Part shown: piece after piece, positions 43,979-56,207 of the stretch
Layout of the letters: the number at the start of each line of letters is the position of its first letter
Position numbering within the stretch: position 1 is the first letter of the stretch
Source of the DNA: Arcuatula senhousia
Taxonomy: Eukaryota > Mollusca > Bivalvia > Mytilida > Mytilidae
DNA: 64,000 nucleotides
Reading direction: 5' to 3'
NCBI GenBank assembly: GCA_963971305.1
Contig: OZ020308.1
Coordinates: 35,803,275 to 35,867,274 of the forward strand
Made by a program: the position numbers and the translations under genes
Notes under the pieces: generated by a model
Database searches by the model: none
Told to the model about the DNA's origin: nothing
Seen by the model: the letters and a program-made list of their open reading frames with translations, nothing else

Positions 43979-44800
43979 TGAAGTGGTTTTTTGCTTAACT
44001 TTGATATTTGCTTTCATAAACTTGGATTGGTTAAATGAAGAAGGACTTTAAAAATAAGATTTAGTTATGAAAAAAAGTAAGACATGTAAGCACAGGCACT
44101 TGTTTCATACATTAAAATAATAAAAGAGAGTAAGAGAAAAGCACATATTATTTTATGAACCATATGTCTTGTTAGTTTTTTTAAAGAAATTTGTTCTCCC
44201 ATTCATTGAAGTGGTTTTTTGCTTAACTTTTGATATTTGCTTTCATAAATTTGGAATGGTTAATAATGGATAAGGACTATAAAGTTATGAAAAAGTATGT
44301 AAGACATGTATGCACAGGCACTTGTTTCATTAGTAAGTAAGTAAGTAATATTTATTTAAAGTCGTCATTTTAAATACAAAATAGCAGAAACATGAGCTCT
44401 GTACTCACTGAGCTCTTTAACAACTGGATATTTTAAAACAAATAACAGACATGCAACAAACAAGACACACAAATGAAATAGCATATAAAAGAAGTTACCG
44501 TAAATAAAGGCGAAACAACATACAAGACACACAAACGAAATAGCATATAAAAGCAGTTACTGTAAATAAAGGCGAAAATTTTTACCTTGCACACTATAGC
44601 TATGTGGTGGGATAGATATTAAATTATTAGAAAAGGTAAAAAAACAGTGACATAGTTGTGCAATATAAAATCAAACATAAATGCAGACAACACATCAACT
44701 AAACAATAAATAAATTTACAAAAAATAATTAAAGAGAGTCAGAGAAAAGCCCTATTTTTTATAAAGCATGTGTCTGTGCTTTTAATTTTTTTTTTATAGA
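43979..44800. repeat. Tandem duplication interrupted by a LINE 3' tail
   Basis: A ~230-bp unit starting 'gaagtggttttttgcttaac' (43979) repeats from 44209. The second copy stops at 'cttgtttcatta' near 44333 and resumes near 44728 ('aaagagagtcagagaaaagc'). The gap begins with (AGTA)n then ATTTATTTAAAGTC, like a minus-strand LINE 3' end. It includes a ~62-bp local duplication (44460-44583, 'acaagacacacaaa-gaaatagcatataaaag'). Confidence 0.6.
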
Positions 44801-45637
44801 AATTTGTTCACGATGCAACACAATATTCAAATGGTTAAAAAATGTGTGCACAAATTTTACCATCAAACGTTTAAGTTAAATTTTTACATGAATTTCCCTG
44901 ACATGGTTTTGTCTAAAAATTCATAGGAGCAACACATAATTTCTCCTTTAGAGAAAATCATGGGTTATCCATCAAATGATTTCTTCACCATTGAAAATTA
45001 TTTGTTATTTTACTGTATGTAGTAACAAGTTCACTATAAGGCTTACATGTTGAAAAAAGAAAGAGAATAACTCATTTAGCATGTTTAGGGTTGAAAAGAA
45101 AAAAAAGAAAATAACTCATTTAGGGTTGAAAAATTATTTATGTATTCCACTCCTGACATATATATTTTATACTGGACTATTAAAACAGTCTTTCATAATC
45201 TTTCCAATTAAAAATTCAAACTGTTGTTAAAAGTGAAAACAAATATAAACAATTAATAAACTTGGTTGATTTCCCATGGGAATTATTTTGTTCTACTTTA
45301 GAAATTTTCAATACTGTTACCATTGGAACATCATCACACTATTGTGTCTTTATAAGATAATTAAAATGCTACAGCAAATTACATAATACTAATTTTAGCC
45401 AATAAAATTATTTTACTTATTGTAACGTTAGATTAACTGGATATTTTACTTAATCTAATGTTGTGAAATGTGTCAAATTTATGGATATTTATCTATATGA
45501 TTTAATGAAAGTTAATAAAAAAAAGCCATTGTTTTGACATGCATCTGTTGTGCAAACAATTTTACAATATTTATGTCCAGCCTTCTCATGAAAACTCAAT
45601 TAATCAATCATGCAATTGTTTTGTTTTTCTTTTACAG
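44801..45637. other. Upstream region of the CCDC74 homologue
   Basis: AT-rich. A pyrimidine-rich tract ending TTTTACAG at 45630-45637 looks like a splice acceptor just before the first coding exon, implying an unlocated 5' non-coding exon upstream. No promoter motif can be named. Confidence 0.4.
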
Positions 45638-45678
45638 GTAGAATCTGATAGAAAATAACTCAAAATGACGATAGAAGC

Positions 45679-48600
45679 ATGATAAAGCAGGGTGTCGTAC
45701 AAGAGAAGATTGCTGATCTCTCCATGAACCAGTTACCTCCCCTTAGTACACTTCCACAGTGGTCAAGAATCAACACGCTGGATCGGGGACGCTATCCAAA
45801 GCCGTTTGTCAAGGTTAGTACACATCCACAGTGGTCAAGAATCAACACCCTGGATTTGGACGCTATCCAAAGCCGTTTGTCAAGGTTAATACACTTCCAC
45901 AGTTGGTCAAGAATCAACTCTGTGGATTGGGGACACTCAGAGATGCTATATCTAGAACAGTATAACATGTTTAAAACATGGTCCGGCGAGGAAAACCAAG
46001 AAATTTAAAGTATGGCCTTGTAAAGAAGTTTTTTTTCATCATATACGGTATTAATGAAGAACTGTATAGAGTATGTGGGCGTATTTGCAAAGTGTATAAT
46101 ATACTTTGACATGTTGAAGAAGTTAAATCCTAAATTCCTTATAAGCCATAACATTGGAAAGGAAAAGTAGATAGATTGTTGGTTGTTTAACACCCATTCT
46201 ATAGGCGTAGTTAAGGTCAAATTGAAAAATATATACACGAATATTATATAAGGATAATATTAAAACACTATCTGTATGTTCAAGAAGCCTTTATTCCTTG
46301 TAAATCAAAACATTGGAAAAGTAAAGTACATGTCATGTAATTTGTTGTTGGATGTTTAACGCAATAGTCTATAGCAAAGGTCAGATTGAAAAATAAACAT
46401 AGTATTTAGCAAGCTTTAATAAAATACTTATATAAGGAAAAATCAGACGCCATATCCGGCATAAACATTTATGTTTTAGAAAAAGAATTCATAAACACAA
46501 AGAAAAAAAATGTAAAACTTTGTTTGAATGCAACTTAAACATGTTTTTAAAAAAAAATTATTTTATCCAAATTCTTTTTCATTTTTTCCTATGTAACAAT
46601 AATTATTTTGGCTGATCCTTTCCCTTTGTCTGTCATCACCATTTTTGACCAGATTTCACAGAATGAAAAATCTTGGTTATAAAATGGTGATTGTTGGGCA
46701 GGTGGGTGTTGATATAATTTTTGTAACAGTTTCCTCAGCAGCTTTTTATCAAAGCCTATTGATATTTGGTATGCAGAATCCGCATGTGGTCAAACACCAT
46801 TGGATTTGATTTTAAGTCTGTTGCTCACCTAATACCTGTTTAAAGAAAACTGGTCATTTTTGACTATTACAGATTTTACATTGATATTTGATTTATATTT
46901 TAGCAGTTTAGTAGGATGTTTTATTATATAATAACATGCATAATAGTTTTTAGCTCACCTGACCCGAAGGGTCATGTGAGCTATTGTCATCGTAAGGCGT
47001 CCGTCGTCCGTCGTCTGTCGTCTGTCCGTCGTCCGTTAACTTTTCTTCAAAGATCTTCTTCTCTGAAACCACTGAAGGGATTGCATTGAAACTTGGTATA
47101 CTTGATCTTTAGGATGTCCTCTACCAAGTTTGTGAATTATATACACGTCGATCAACCAACATGGCCCCTGTTGCTAAAACTAGAACAGGGGGGTCAGACT
47201 ACTGTTTTTGGCTTATAAATCAAAAAGTATAAGAGATAGAGGAAATCTGAGGCCACACTACTGATTTAGCATCAAAAGCTCTACAAAAGTCTCCATTTGG
47301 TCAAAGTTGTCAGATGACCCCTTATAGGGGTGACGGCCCCTTAAAGGTGGAAAATAGCATTTTTTCATGTTTTTGGCCTACAGAATGAAAACTATTGCAG
47401 AAAGAGATTAGCTGTTGCTTGCTTAAATGTTCAGCTCATTTAGCTCTACAAAATTCTCCATAGGGTCAAAGTTGTCAGATGACCCCTTAAAGGTGAAAAA
47501 TAGCGATTTTTCATGTTTTTGTCCTACAGAATGAAAACTATTGCAGATAAAGATTAGCTGTTGCTTATTTAAATGTTCAGCTCATTTAGCTCTACAAAAG
47601 TCTCCATAGGGTCGAAGTTGTCAGATGACCCCTTATAGGGGTTACGACCCCTGAAAAATAGCGATTTTTCATGTTTTTGGCCTACAGAATGAAAACTATT
47701 GCAGATAGAGATTAGCTGTTGCTTGCTTAAATGTTCAGCTCATTTAGCTCTACAAAATTCTCCATAGGGTCAAAGTTGTCAGATGACCCTTTATAGGGGT
47801 TACGTTCCATGAAAAATAGCGATTTTTCATGTTTTTGTCCTACAGAATGAAAACTTTTGCAGATAGAGATTAGCTGTTGCTTGCTTAAATGTTCAGCTCA
47901 TTAATCTCTACGAAAATTCTCCATAGGGTCGAAGTTGTCAGATGACTCCTTATAGGGGTTACGGCCCCTGAAAAATAGCGATTTTTCATGTTTTTGTCCT
48001 ACAGAATGAAAACTATTGCAGATAAAGATTAGCTGTTGCTTGCTTAAGTGTTCAGCTCATTTAGCTCTTCAAAATTCTCCATAGGGTCGAAGTTGTCAGA
48101 TGACCCCTTATAGGGGTTACGGTCCCTGAAAAATAGCGATTTTTCATGTTTTTGTCCTACAGAATGTAATCTATTGCAGATAAAGATTAGCTGTTGCTTG
48201 CTTAAATGTTCAGCTCATTTAGCTCTACAAAATTCTCCATAGGGTCAAAGTTGTCAGATGACCCCATATAGGGGTTACGGCCCCTGAAAAATAACGTTTT
48301 TTCATGTTTTTGGCCTATAGAATGAAAACTATTGCAGATAGAGATTAGCTGTTGCTTGCTTAAATGTTCAGCTCATTTAGCTCTACAAAATTCTCCATAG
48401 GGTCAAAGTTGTCAGATGACTCCTTATAGGGGTTACGACCCATGAAAAATAGCGATTTTTCATGTTTCTGGCCTACAGAATGAAAACTATTGCAGATAGA
48501 GATAAGCTGTTGCTTGCTTAAATGTTCAGCTCATTTAGCTCTTCAAAATTCTCCATAGGGTCGAAGTTGTCAGATGACTCCTTATAGGGGTAATGGCCCC

Positions 48601-51600
48601 TTATAGGTCAAAAATGGTGTTTTTGGCCTATACAATCACAATGAAAACTATTGCAGGTAGAGAAAAGCTGTTGCTTGCTTAAATGTTCAGCTCATTTAGC
48701 TCTACAAAAGTATAGGGTCAACATCAAGACCAGGTGAGCGATTCAGGCTCCTGGGAGCCTCTTGTTATTAATACTGTACTGCTATCTGGGTTGGACAAGT
48801 TTTGTAGGAGAAATTGGTCTTAAAGAATTTAAGTTTCAGTTAAGTTTTGATACATTGTGTCTTGTGGATGGTTCACTAAGTTTATTTTACTTTTTTTTCA
48901 GGACAAACACAATCCTGTTATAGATGGAAAGAAAGAAGAAGAAGAAGAGGACAAGGATGTGTCGGAGATGAATCCCACTCAGAGGATCCATCACCTTGAG
49001 AGAAGTATAGGCTTCCTCAGGCAACAGCATCAAGAGGTCCTCAGGTGTCTTCATGAAGAAATAGAGGCATTAAAGAAAGAAAATAAAGGTAAATAGAACA
49101 ACATCAAGAGGTCCTCAGGTGTCTTCATGAAGAAATAGAGGCATTAAAGAAAGAAAATAAAGGTAAATAGAACAACACCAAGAGGTCCTCAGGTGTCTTC
49201 ATGAAGAAATAGAGGCATTAAAGAAAGAAAATAAAGGTAAATAGAACAACATCAAGAGGTCTTCAGGTGTCTTCATGAAGAAATAGAGGCATTAAAGAAA
49301 GAAAATACAGGTAAATAGAACAACATCAAGAGGTCCTCAGGTGTCTTCATGAAGAAATAGAGGCATTAAAGAAAGAAAATAAAGGTAAATAGAACAACAC
49401 CAAGAGGTCCTCAGGTGTCTTCATGAAGAAATAGAGGCATTAAAGAAAGAAAATAAAGGTAAATAGAACAACATCAAGAGGTCCTCAGGTGTCTTCATGA
49501 AGAAATAGAGGCATTAAAGAAAGAAAAAAAAGGTAAATAGAACAACATCAAGAGGTTCTCAGGTGTCTTCATGAAGGAATAGAGGCATTAAAGAAAGAAA
49601 ATGAAAGTAATTGGTCAAAACAAACAATAAAAAATGGAATTGCATTTGAATAAAACAAAAAACACTTATACATACATGACATTACAAAAAGGTATTAAAT
49701 GATGAGGAATAATTTTCCGAAATGGCCATACAGCTCATAAAAACTAATTGCAGTTGGAGTTAACATATGCATTGTGGTCTCATGTTCATTTACTCAATAT
49801 CATTTCATAAATTATTTAAGCCTCCTTAAACATCAAAAAGTCCTCAGAAGAAAAAGAGGCTTTATAGAAAATAAATGTATGGCAAAACAAAGCAAGGAGA
49901 GAGAAAAAAACCTTCAAAACCATTTGGCAAAAGTACAGTGTTATGATTTTGAAAAAAAAAGATACATGAGAAATATGTAGACATATTCATCTGATTTCAG
50001 ATCTCCAGTTCAAAATTGTCATGAGTCAAAAAAGTCAACAACATTCAGAAAAGCGAAGTGCAAGTTCAAACAGTCGTAAAAGTCGAAAGGAGGAGACAAG
50101 GTCAAGAGGAGGTGGCGGTGTCATAGACAAAGGTTAGCAACTTTTTTAGAAATTATACAGCATAAAACACAGGCAACATTTTTTTTTTACTTAAAAGAAA
50201 GGTTTTGTAAAGGTTCTATGGCATTCTTCTAGTTTCAAATTATAATAAATTTGCATGTATTTTTTTTTCTCTTACAGCAATGTACAGTTAATTCTAACCA
50301 ATTTTATTCCTTGTTTAAGCTACTTTAATTAAAAAAAGTATAACCAATATGCATTAACAGCCATGATAAAATATAAATAACTTCAAATATAATACAATAT
50401 TTTATGCATGTTTTAAAACAGCAAAAAATCTATTAATAATTGTACCAATCTAACCAGTGGAAAAGGATTTTGTTATTTTTTTTATTAATATTTTTTATTT
50501 ATTATTTGTTCTTATTTTCTTTGATCCTTCATGACCATGGGAAATAAAATATCTCTCTACTAGATGTTCCAAGAACATTGTAAATTTATAAAGAAGAAAC
50601 AAAAACTGCCTTTTATACTCGAAATTTTAGGAAAATCATAATTATAAATTTATAACTATAATAAATATAATATTACTGTAATTTTGTAATCATCTGTCGC
50701 AATGCATACATATTTTTTATTTCCATTTAAAACCTTTTTCAAATTGAAAATCAAAATATTACTAGACTGTTTCCCATGGTCATTTCTATTGATCTAATTA
50801 TATAAATCTGCTGTTCAATCCTGACACAATATAAAAAAGCAGCTGATTTGAATGAATTAGATCAAATTCTTGTTTTTTTGTTGTTTTATATTTTGTTTAT
50901 ATTTCATACAACTTATATCTCTAACTCTTTATAAAAGACTGATTGTTTCACAGATTGAAAGGATGCAATAACTTATTACCAATTTGTTTGTTTTTCAAAT
51001 GTTGCATCATAGTTCATATAATTTTGGAAAATTTTGGAAAAGACATTTGATAACTAAAGAAAACTGTGGCGTGTGGATTAAATTTTTGTGGGTACCAATT
51101 TTTGTTGTTTGATGAAAAAGAATCAGTTTGTGGAATCTTAAATTTAATGGTTCTGAAGTCTGCAGCATAAAGTTCAATAATAAATTTCCATTTCTTTTGG
51201 TATCAAATTGTGTGGGTCATGGCCATGAAAACACCATGAATAATAATGAAACCACAGGGCCAAGAACAAGGCAACAAAAATAAAATCCACTGACCTGGTA
51301 GCCTTTTCAGCTGTAGTTTTAAAAATATCTTTTTATGGGTGCTTTTAATGTCATTTTAAACATTTTTGCAACATCCTGAATTATTTGATTATTCTCAGAA
51401 TTTCTTTTGAACTCTGTATGAAAGATCAATTGGACTTTCCTTGAAAGAAGCAAAGAGGCACCAATGGGGCATTTAAGTGTCAAAAGTCTGAAAGGGCAAC
51501 AACAAAACTGGTAAAGTAAGAAACAATCAGTCTTTTGTTTGTTGTGTTATTTTTTTCTTTAATCAACTTAACTAATTTGATTTTCAGAATATTCTTCAAA

Positions 51601-54600
51601 CTCTCTGATCTCACAAACTATAGAAATAACTAGTTCTGCTGGAAGATCACGGGGTAAGAAACTTTAAATAGTTCTCCTCGACAATTTGTTCAGATGTGAT
51701 CTTATTTGTACAAATAATCTTTAAGTGATGGAAATTCATGAAAATGCATGCCCATGTTAATCCAAGTTATATGGGGTTAATATGAGAATGGCATTGCCCT
51801 AAAAGCTTGCAAAGATACCAAAATAAGATACTTTCCATTGGAAGGTTAATTTGGGTCGATGGGGACAAGATAACTAGGGACATATGTGTCATTATTTCCT
51901 GCCATGGGGGCGTATGCCCCCACCGCCCCTCTCTGAATCCGCCACTGCTCTTTAAGATTATAGCTATTGGTACACAAGTATGACGGATATACAAATTCAA
52001 AGCGAGCTTTGCTTTTGTCTGTGCATGTGCAGATATTTTTTTTAAACTTTTAAAAATACAAACAGGTTAGAACGAAAAATTCTTTGATCATATTTTGGCC
52101 TGGTGCAAATTGGCAGACTACATAATAGTAAGATTTGCTTCGCTCGCATATATTAAGCTTACCGGTAGCAATTTTTGGAAACTCTTTAGGGGCAGATCCA
52201 GAGGTCTGTGAAAAGGGGGGGGGGCGTAATTGCTAAAAATGTCAGATTTTGATGAAAATTTGAAGTAGCTTGGTCAATTCTATACAGAAAAAAATCAGAA
52301 TTTCTCAATTAAAGGGGGGCGTATGCCCCCACCGCCCCTCTCTGAATCCGCCACTGCTCTTTAAGATTATAGCTATTGGTACACAAGTTATGACGGATAT
52401 ATGAATACAAAGCGAGCTTTGCTTTAGATTGCTACTATAGACAGATATATGTTATGTGAAAGTGGAAAGAGATGGTACATGGTATTAGTTACTTCGTCTC
52501 CCTATTTCAATATTTGGCAAGGAAGAATAAGGACACAGAATTGCAGGGGGATGTCCTCATTTAAAATGAATAAATGCATGTACCTTGGACAAGTGCATGA
52601 CCACAAAAAAAAAGCATGTGCATTTTGTCCAAAAATGTGAAGGGACCAGGAACTAATGTTGAATTTCTCCTAAAATACTTATGAAGTTATGATTTTCTTG
52701 TACATTTTTCTTGTAAATTTTTAAAGCATGTGAGCTCTTAATTACTGTTATACATGTAAATTTATACATGTTAATGTTAAAGATGAGTAATGTTTGACTT
52801 TCATAAATGAAAATAATTTGAATTCCTATTCATATGTTTTTCATTTTTAGGGGGAGGAAAGCTTGAAACTTGACCTCCACAAATTAGTTTGATTTTGTGG
52901 AAAATGAGTAATGAACATAAATGTATATGTGCATTTTGCTAGGAGCATGTGTTGACTTTTTGCCTTTATGCACCCTTTAAGGGAAAACCCTGTTTGCAAA
53001 ACTTTGCAACTGTTAAGTGGCTTATAGAAACTTTTAAAGCTCAACCTCAGATTTTATTTTGTTTTCTTTCTTTGCAGAAGATAGAATTGATGAATTGAAG
53101 ATTATTTTCTTAGAAGAAGAAATAAAAGAATTAAAAATTGCCTTGCGGGAGGCTAGAAACAGAAATACATACTTAACTAATTTATTAGAGCAAGCAGAAG
53201 ATATCAAGAAGAAACAGTAAGTAAAGGTGTATGGTTTGCTGTAAACATCTTTGGGGGCCTGGTTAGCCAGGTGGTCTAAGACACTTTTGACTGACAGATT
53301 TTCATGAAACTTTTAGACATTCTCAGCTATATTAGAATTATGTGTATCAACTTTTTCAATTTTCTGTTAAGAATGACAAAAAAGAAAATTCTAAGAGATA
53401 TTTATATCCCAAATGTCCAAATAAAAATAACACACACAACCATTTCAGTAAAATCCAACCAAAAATTCCTTAAATTCAAATATACAAATTTTGACAAAAT
53501 TCAAAATAGGTGAAAACAAGTGCTCAGCAAGGGAGGGCAGCTCTTCGTTGTTCTATATTTTGAAGAAAATGATGAAAACTTAAAGTGAAATCATTATTTT
53601 GATGAATTCTGATTGATCTGACAGATGAGATGTAGCTTAATGTTATAAAATGGATCATTTACAATGGTCTTGATGACATAATCCTTGAACAGACAATAAT
53701 GAGATGTGGAATAAGTGTAAGCAACACACCCAACATAAACAAACAGGAATTTAAAATCACAATGGTTAACAACAGTAGTTTTCAAAATGACCAGAGACTA
53801 AAAATACAATCACAAGATTCAACACCCATCCCATGATTATCAACAAAAGACCCATTTATTACATATATAACAATATTCACAAAGATGAAAGGGATAAACG
53901 AAATCTTTGACAAAGATTCCTGGCTAAGGAAAGGCACATAAAAAATTTGGCGTTTTGTGGGCCCAAGCCAGGTTTAATTTATTGCATTACTTCTTCATTA
54001 TATTCCAGGTCACAAAAAATTGAAACTCTACAATTTCAAGTTGCTCAGGGAGGAGGACCTCTAGCTGAACAAATGTCATCAGGGAACATAACTCTGTTTA
54101 ACAATCCTCAAAGACCCCCCACGTTGTCAGAGTGTGAAGCTGTTGTACGTCATTTACAACATGTCAATGAACAACAAAAACATGAGGTAAAGTATTACCA
54201 ATTTTTTTTTTTTGACAGAAGGCTTACACACTCTTTAATATCATGGCAATTAATACACAAACTCATTCTAAGCTGATCACATCTTTGATCTTTGGCAGAA
54301 GGTGTAGACACTCTTTATCCGAGTTTGTTTATATAGCAATTAATACACAGAATATTTGAAGCTGATCACGTCTTTGATCTACAACTGCTTTTATATGCAC
54401 CACTCAATGAACATTTGTGAAAATTTCAAACAATTTTTGTGACATTTTTCATGTACACCTCTTATTTTAAAATTTGAAATACTTGATTTTTGAGTCAGAG
54501 AGTGGCCATGGCTACCAGTTTCTTTACTTCTTTGGCTAGAATTCGCTTAGTGTAAATTTGGTTAAAAATGGAAAATGGGCAAAGAAAATGTTTTTTTTTT

Positions 54601-56207
54601 TGCAATACTATTATGTACTGTAATAAGCAAATATTTACTAATCACAGCCTCTTGATATATGCAGTAATCCCATATAATGTGTGATTCTTTTTTAAGTCTG
54701 TTGCTCACCTTCTTCCTGTTTAACAAAATCCACTATTTTTGACTTTTTGACAGATTTTTATGCCCCTGCGACGACATGTCGGGGGGCTTTAAGTTTTACT
54801 CATGTCCGTCCGTACGTAGGTACGTACGTCCGTACGAATTTCCGTCAAGCTTTTCTTAGAAACCGTAAATGGGAATGACTTGAAACTTAGTAGGATGGTT
54901 CAGTATTACAAACAATATGTCCTAAGCAAATTTTAGACCTGTTGGACATCTACTTCCTGTTTGGGGCTGGATCGATACCAAAATCGACATGAAAAATTCC
55001 GTCAAGCTTTTCTCAGAAACTGTACATGGGAATGACTTGAAACTTGGTAGGATGGTTCAGTATGACAAACTTTACGTCCTAAGCAAATTTTAGACCTCTC
55101 GGACATCTACTTCCTGTTTGGGGCTGGACCGATACCAAAATCGACATGAAAATTTCCGTCAAGCTTTTCTCAGAAACCGTACATGGGAATGATTTGAAAC
55201 TTGATAGGATGGTTAAGTATGATAAACTATGCGTCCTAAGCGACTTTCAGACCTGTCGGACTTCAACTTTTTATTTGAGGCCAGCGGGAGCATCCGTGTC
55301 CCATGGACACATTCTTTCTTTATTTTTCTCTGATATTACAGCTAGATTCCCTCAAGTCAGATTTAAGAGATGTTTTGTACTCCCACAAGTGGACCCCAGA
55401 TGCCTATCTGCTTGCCAAAGCTTATATTGCAGAAGATGATGCTAAAGAACAAGAGAAAACGCTACCTAAACTCTCCCTGAAAAATCCCTCTAGAAAATTG
55501 TAAGTATCAGTATGGTCTTTGTAACTTATATACTGTAAAGAGTATACCTTCAAAACATATTGCATAACAGATATCACAAAGTTTATACCTAGCGGAAATA
55601 TTTGCTATTTTCAGTATGTACTGTAAATATTGGATTTCTTGGAACTGTAAAATTGTTCACATTTTAATAAAGTACTAGTTGTCAATAAATCCATGGATGG
55701 TTATTGAACCCTCCCTTCTCCTAAATGTAATGATGAACAGATAAAAAAAAAATGGGGTGTAAATCTGCATTTCCCTAAAAATTTGAAAAAAAAACTCAAG
55801 ACATTTTTGAGGGGTATCAGATGTACTAGTATACAAAAAGTGGTACTGACTGGCAGATGAACAGATAGACAGACTTAACTAACACATTATATAGTTTTCC
55901 AAAAACCAGTGGTGAAAGTCTACCCCAATTATTAGTTCCCCATGAATACTCGACATGTCCCAACTATGGCTAAAATATCTACAACAAGACAATTTAAACA
56001 ACAATCATATCAATCAATAAAACAAATTTTACAATACAACATGTTGAATTATTTTTGTTCTTTTTCAGACCAGATATTGCTTATATAAATCACGATACAG
56101 TAGTCCTCCCTGCTCTTAAACAGACCGTGGGTAACAAGGCAGCAGAGAGAAGAAAAAGGACACAGATCCTTCAGAAAGCTCGATTACGGAAGGAAGTCCT
56201 CCAGTAG
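45679..56207 (+). CDS. CCDC74: CCDC74 homologue, eight coding exons
   Basis: Exons are 45679-45813, 48902-49088, 50001-50132, 51588-51653, 53078-53216, 54009-54186, 55342-55499 and 56069-56207 (TAG). They give 1134 nt, or 377 aa, about the length of human CCDC74A. All introns are GT-AG and phases match (0,1,1,1,2,0,2). Exon 2 encodes an acidic run then a coiled coil (QRIHHLERSIGFLRQQHQEV...HEEIEALKKENK), joined to DLQFKIVMSQ in exon 3. That is the hallmark CCDC74 N-terminal domain. Exon 3 continues into a Ser/Arg-rich linker. Exon 5 is a second coiled coil. Exon 6 has RPPTLSECEAVVRHL and exon 8 VVLPALKQTVGNKAAERRKR, both typical of the C-terminal domain. Vertebrate CCDC74 proteins are linked to spindle and centrosome function; the role here is inferred. 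The start is the ATG at 45679, since an earlier ATG at 45665 meets a stop after five codons. A candidate AATAAA lies at 56863. Confidence 0.92.
45745..45940 (+). repeat. Tandem copies of CCDC74 exon 1 end including splice donor
   Basis: A ~72-bp unit starts in exon 1 (45745, 'agtacacttccacag') and runs through the donor AAG|GTT. It repeats at 45817 ('agtacacatccacag', 71 bp, one base shorter) and partly at 45888 ('aatacacttccacag', fading after about 50 bp). Copy 2 preserves 'ccgtttgtcaaggtt', a duplicate donor at 45884-45886. The reading frame stays open through copies 2 and 3. Confidence 0.85.
46260..46949. other. CCDC74 intron 1, left part
   Basis: AT-rich intron. The stretch 46735-46885 (ending 'ctggtcatttttgactattacagattt') has diverged copies at 54650-54755 and 36700-36740, a dispersed repeat of unknown class. 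Confidence 0.4.
46950..48769 (-). mobile_element. Complete family A element in CCDC74 intron 1
   Basis: The terminal hairpin AGCTCACCTGACCC-gaa-GGGTCATGTGAGCT (46952-46982) lies next to CGTCCGTCGTCCGTCG, GTTAACTTTTCTTC and a 'gattgcattgaaacttggtat' module. Nine or so monomers follow, with 'gttgtcagatgacccc' at about 47308, 47474, 47618, 47777, 47937, 48095, 48252, 48410 and 48568 (mostly 157-160 bp apart). The far end is 'aggctcctgggagcctcttgtt'. There is no ORF. It is the best-preserved family A copy in the window and ends 132 bp before exon 2. Confidence 0.85.
49027..49612 (+). repeat. Eight 74-bp copies of the CCDC74 exon 2 end
   Basis: The unit begins 'caacatcaagaggtcctcag', covers the coiled-coil codons QEVLRCLHEEIEALKKENK and ends at the splice donor AAAG|GTAAATAG. 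The first copy is the real exon end (49027-49088); seven more follow head to tail in intron 2. Most copies keep the exact donor GGTAAATAG. The sixth, seventh and last carry small changes, and the last has lost it (gaaagtaatt). Confidence 0.92.
50133..51587. other. CCDC74 intron 3
   Basis: AT-rich intron without a recognisable element. Confidence 0.4.
51897..52430. mobile_element. Short TIR transposon and ~115-bp direct duplication in CCDC74 intron 4
   Basis: 51897-52012 and 52323-52440 are near-identical direct repeats, each containing 'gcccctctctgaatccgccactg' and then 'tctttaagattatagctattggtacacaag'. Between them, 'ggggcagatccagagg' at 52190 is inverted relative to the end at 52366, outlining a ~180-bp non-autonomous element of the 'cagtggcgga' type. 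A decayed family of this kind is common in mollusc introns (inference). Confidence 0.55.
53250..53300 (+). repeat. tRNA-like SINE head fragment
   Basis: 'gggggcctggttagccaggtggtctaagac' resembles the head of the SINE at 59637 and a degenerate A box. No B box follows. Confidence 0.35.
53690..53970 (-). mobile_element. P2 retroelement 3'-end fragment in CCDC74 intron 5
   Basis: On the minus strand the segment starts with '..gggcccacaaaacgccaaatttt', continues 'tgcctttccttagccaggaatctttgtcaaag' and ends 'cacttattccacatctcattattgtc', matching the P2 3' UTR at 28222-28500. It ends about 40 bp before exon 6. Confidence 0.65.
54756..55313 (+). mobile_element. Family C element in CCDC74 intron 6
   Basis: It starts TTTTTATGCCCCTGCGACGACATGTCGGGGGGC (a hairpin), then 'tactcatgtccgtccgtacg' and three 157-bp monomers beginning 'ttccgtcaagcttttct' at 54842, 54999 and 55156. 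It ends 'gcatccgtgtcccatggacacattc'. Monomers share 'gacttgaaacttggtaggatggttcagta' and 'acatctacttcctgtttggggc'. The element ends about 28 bp before exon 7. Confidence 0.8.

Noticed and set aside
45814..46008. Read-through ORF of exon 1 to 109 aa as the true protein end
   Set aside because: The frame stays open only because of the tandem exon copies; the first donor gives the in-phase join to exon 2.
48857..48901. ATG at 48857 as the start of the coiled-coil protein
   Set aside because: It lies in the intron ahead of a TTTTTTTTCAG acceptor; exon 1 at 45679-45813 joins in phase with family-typical sequence.
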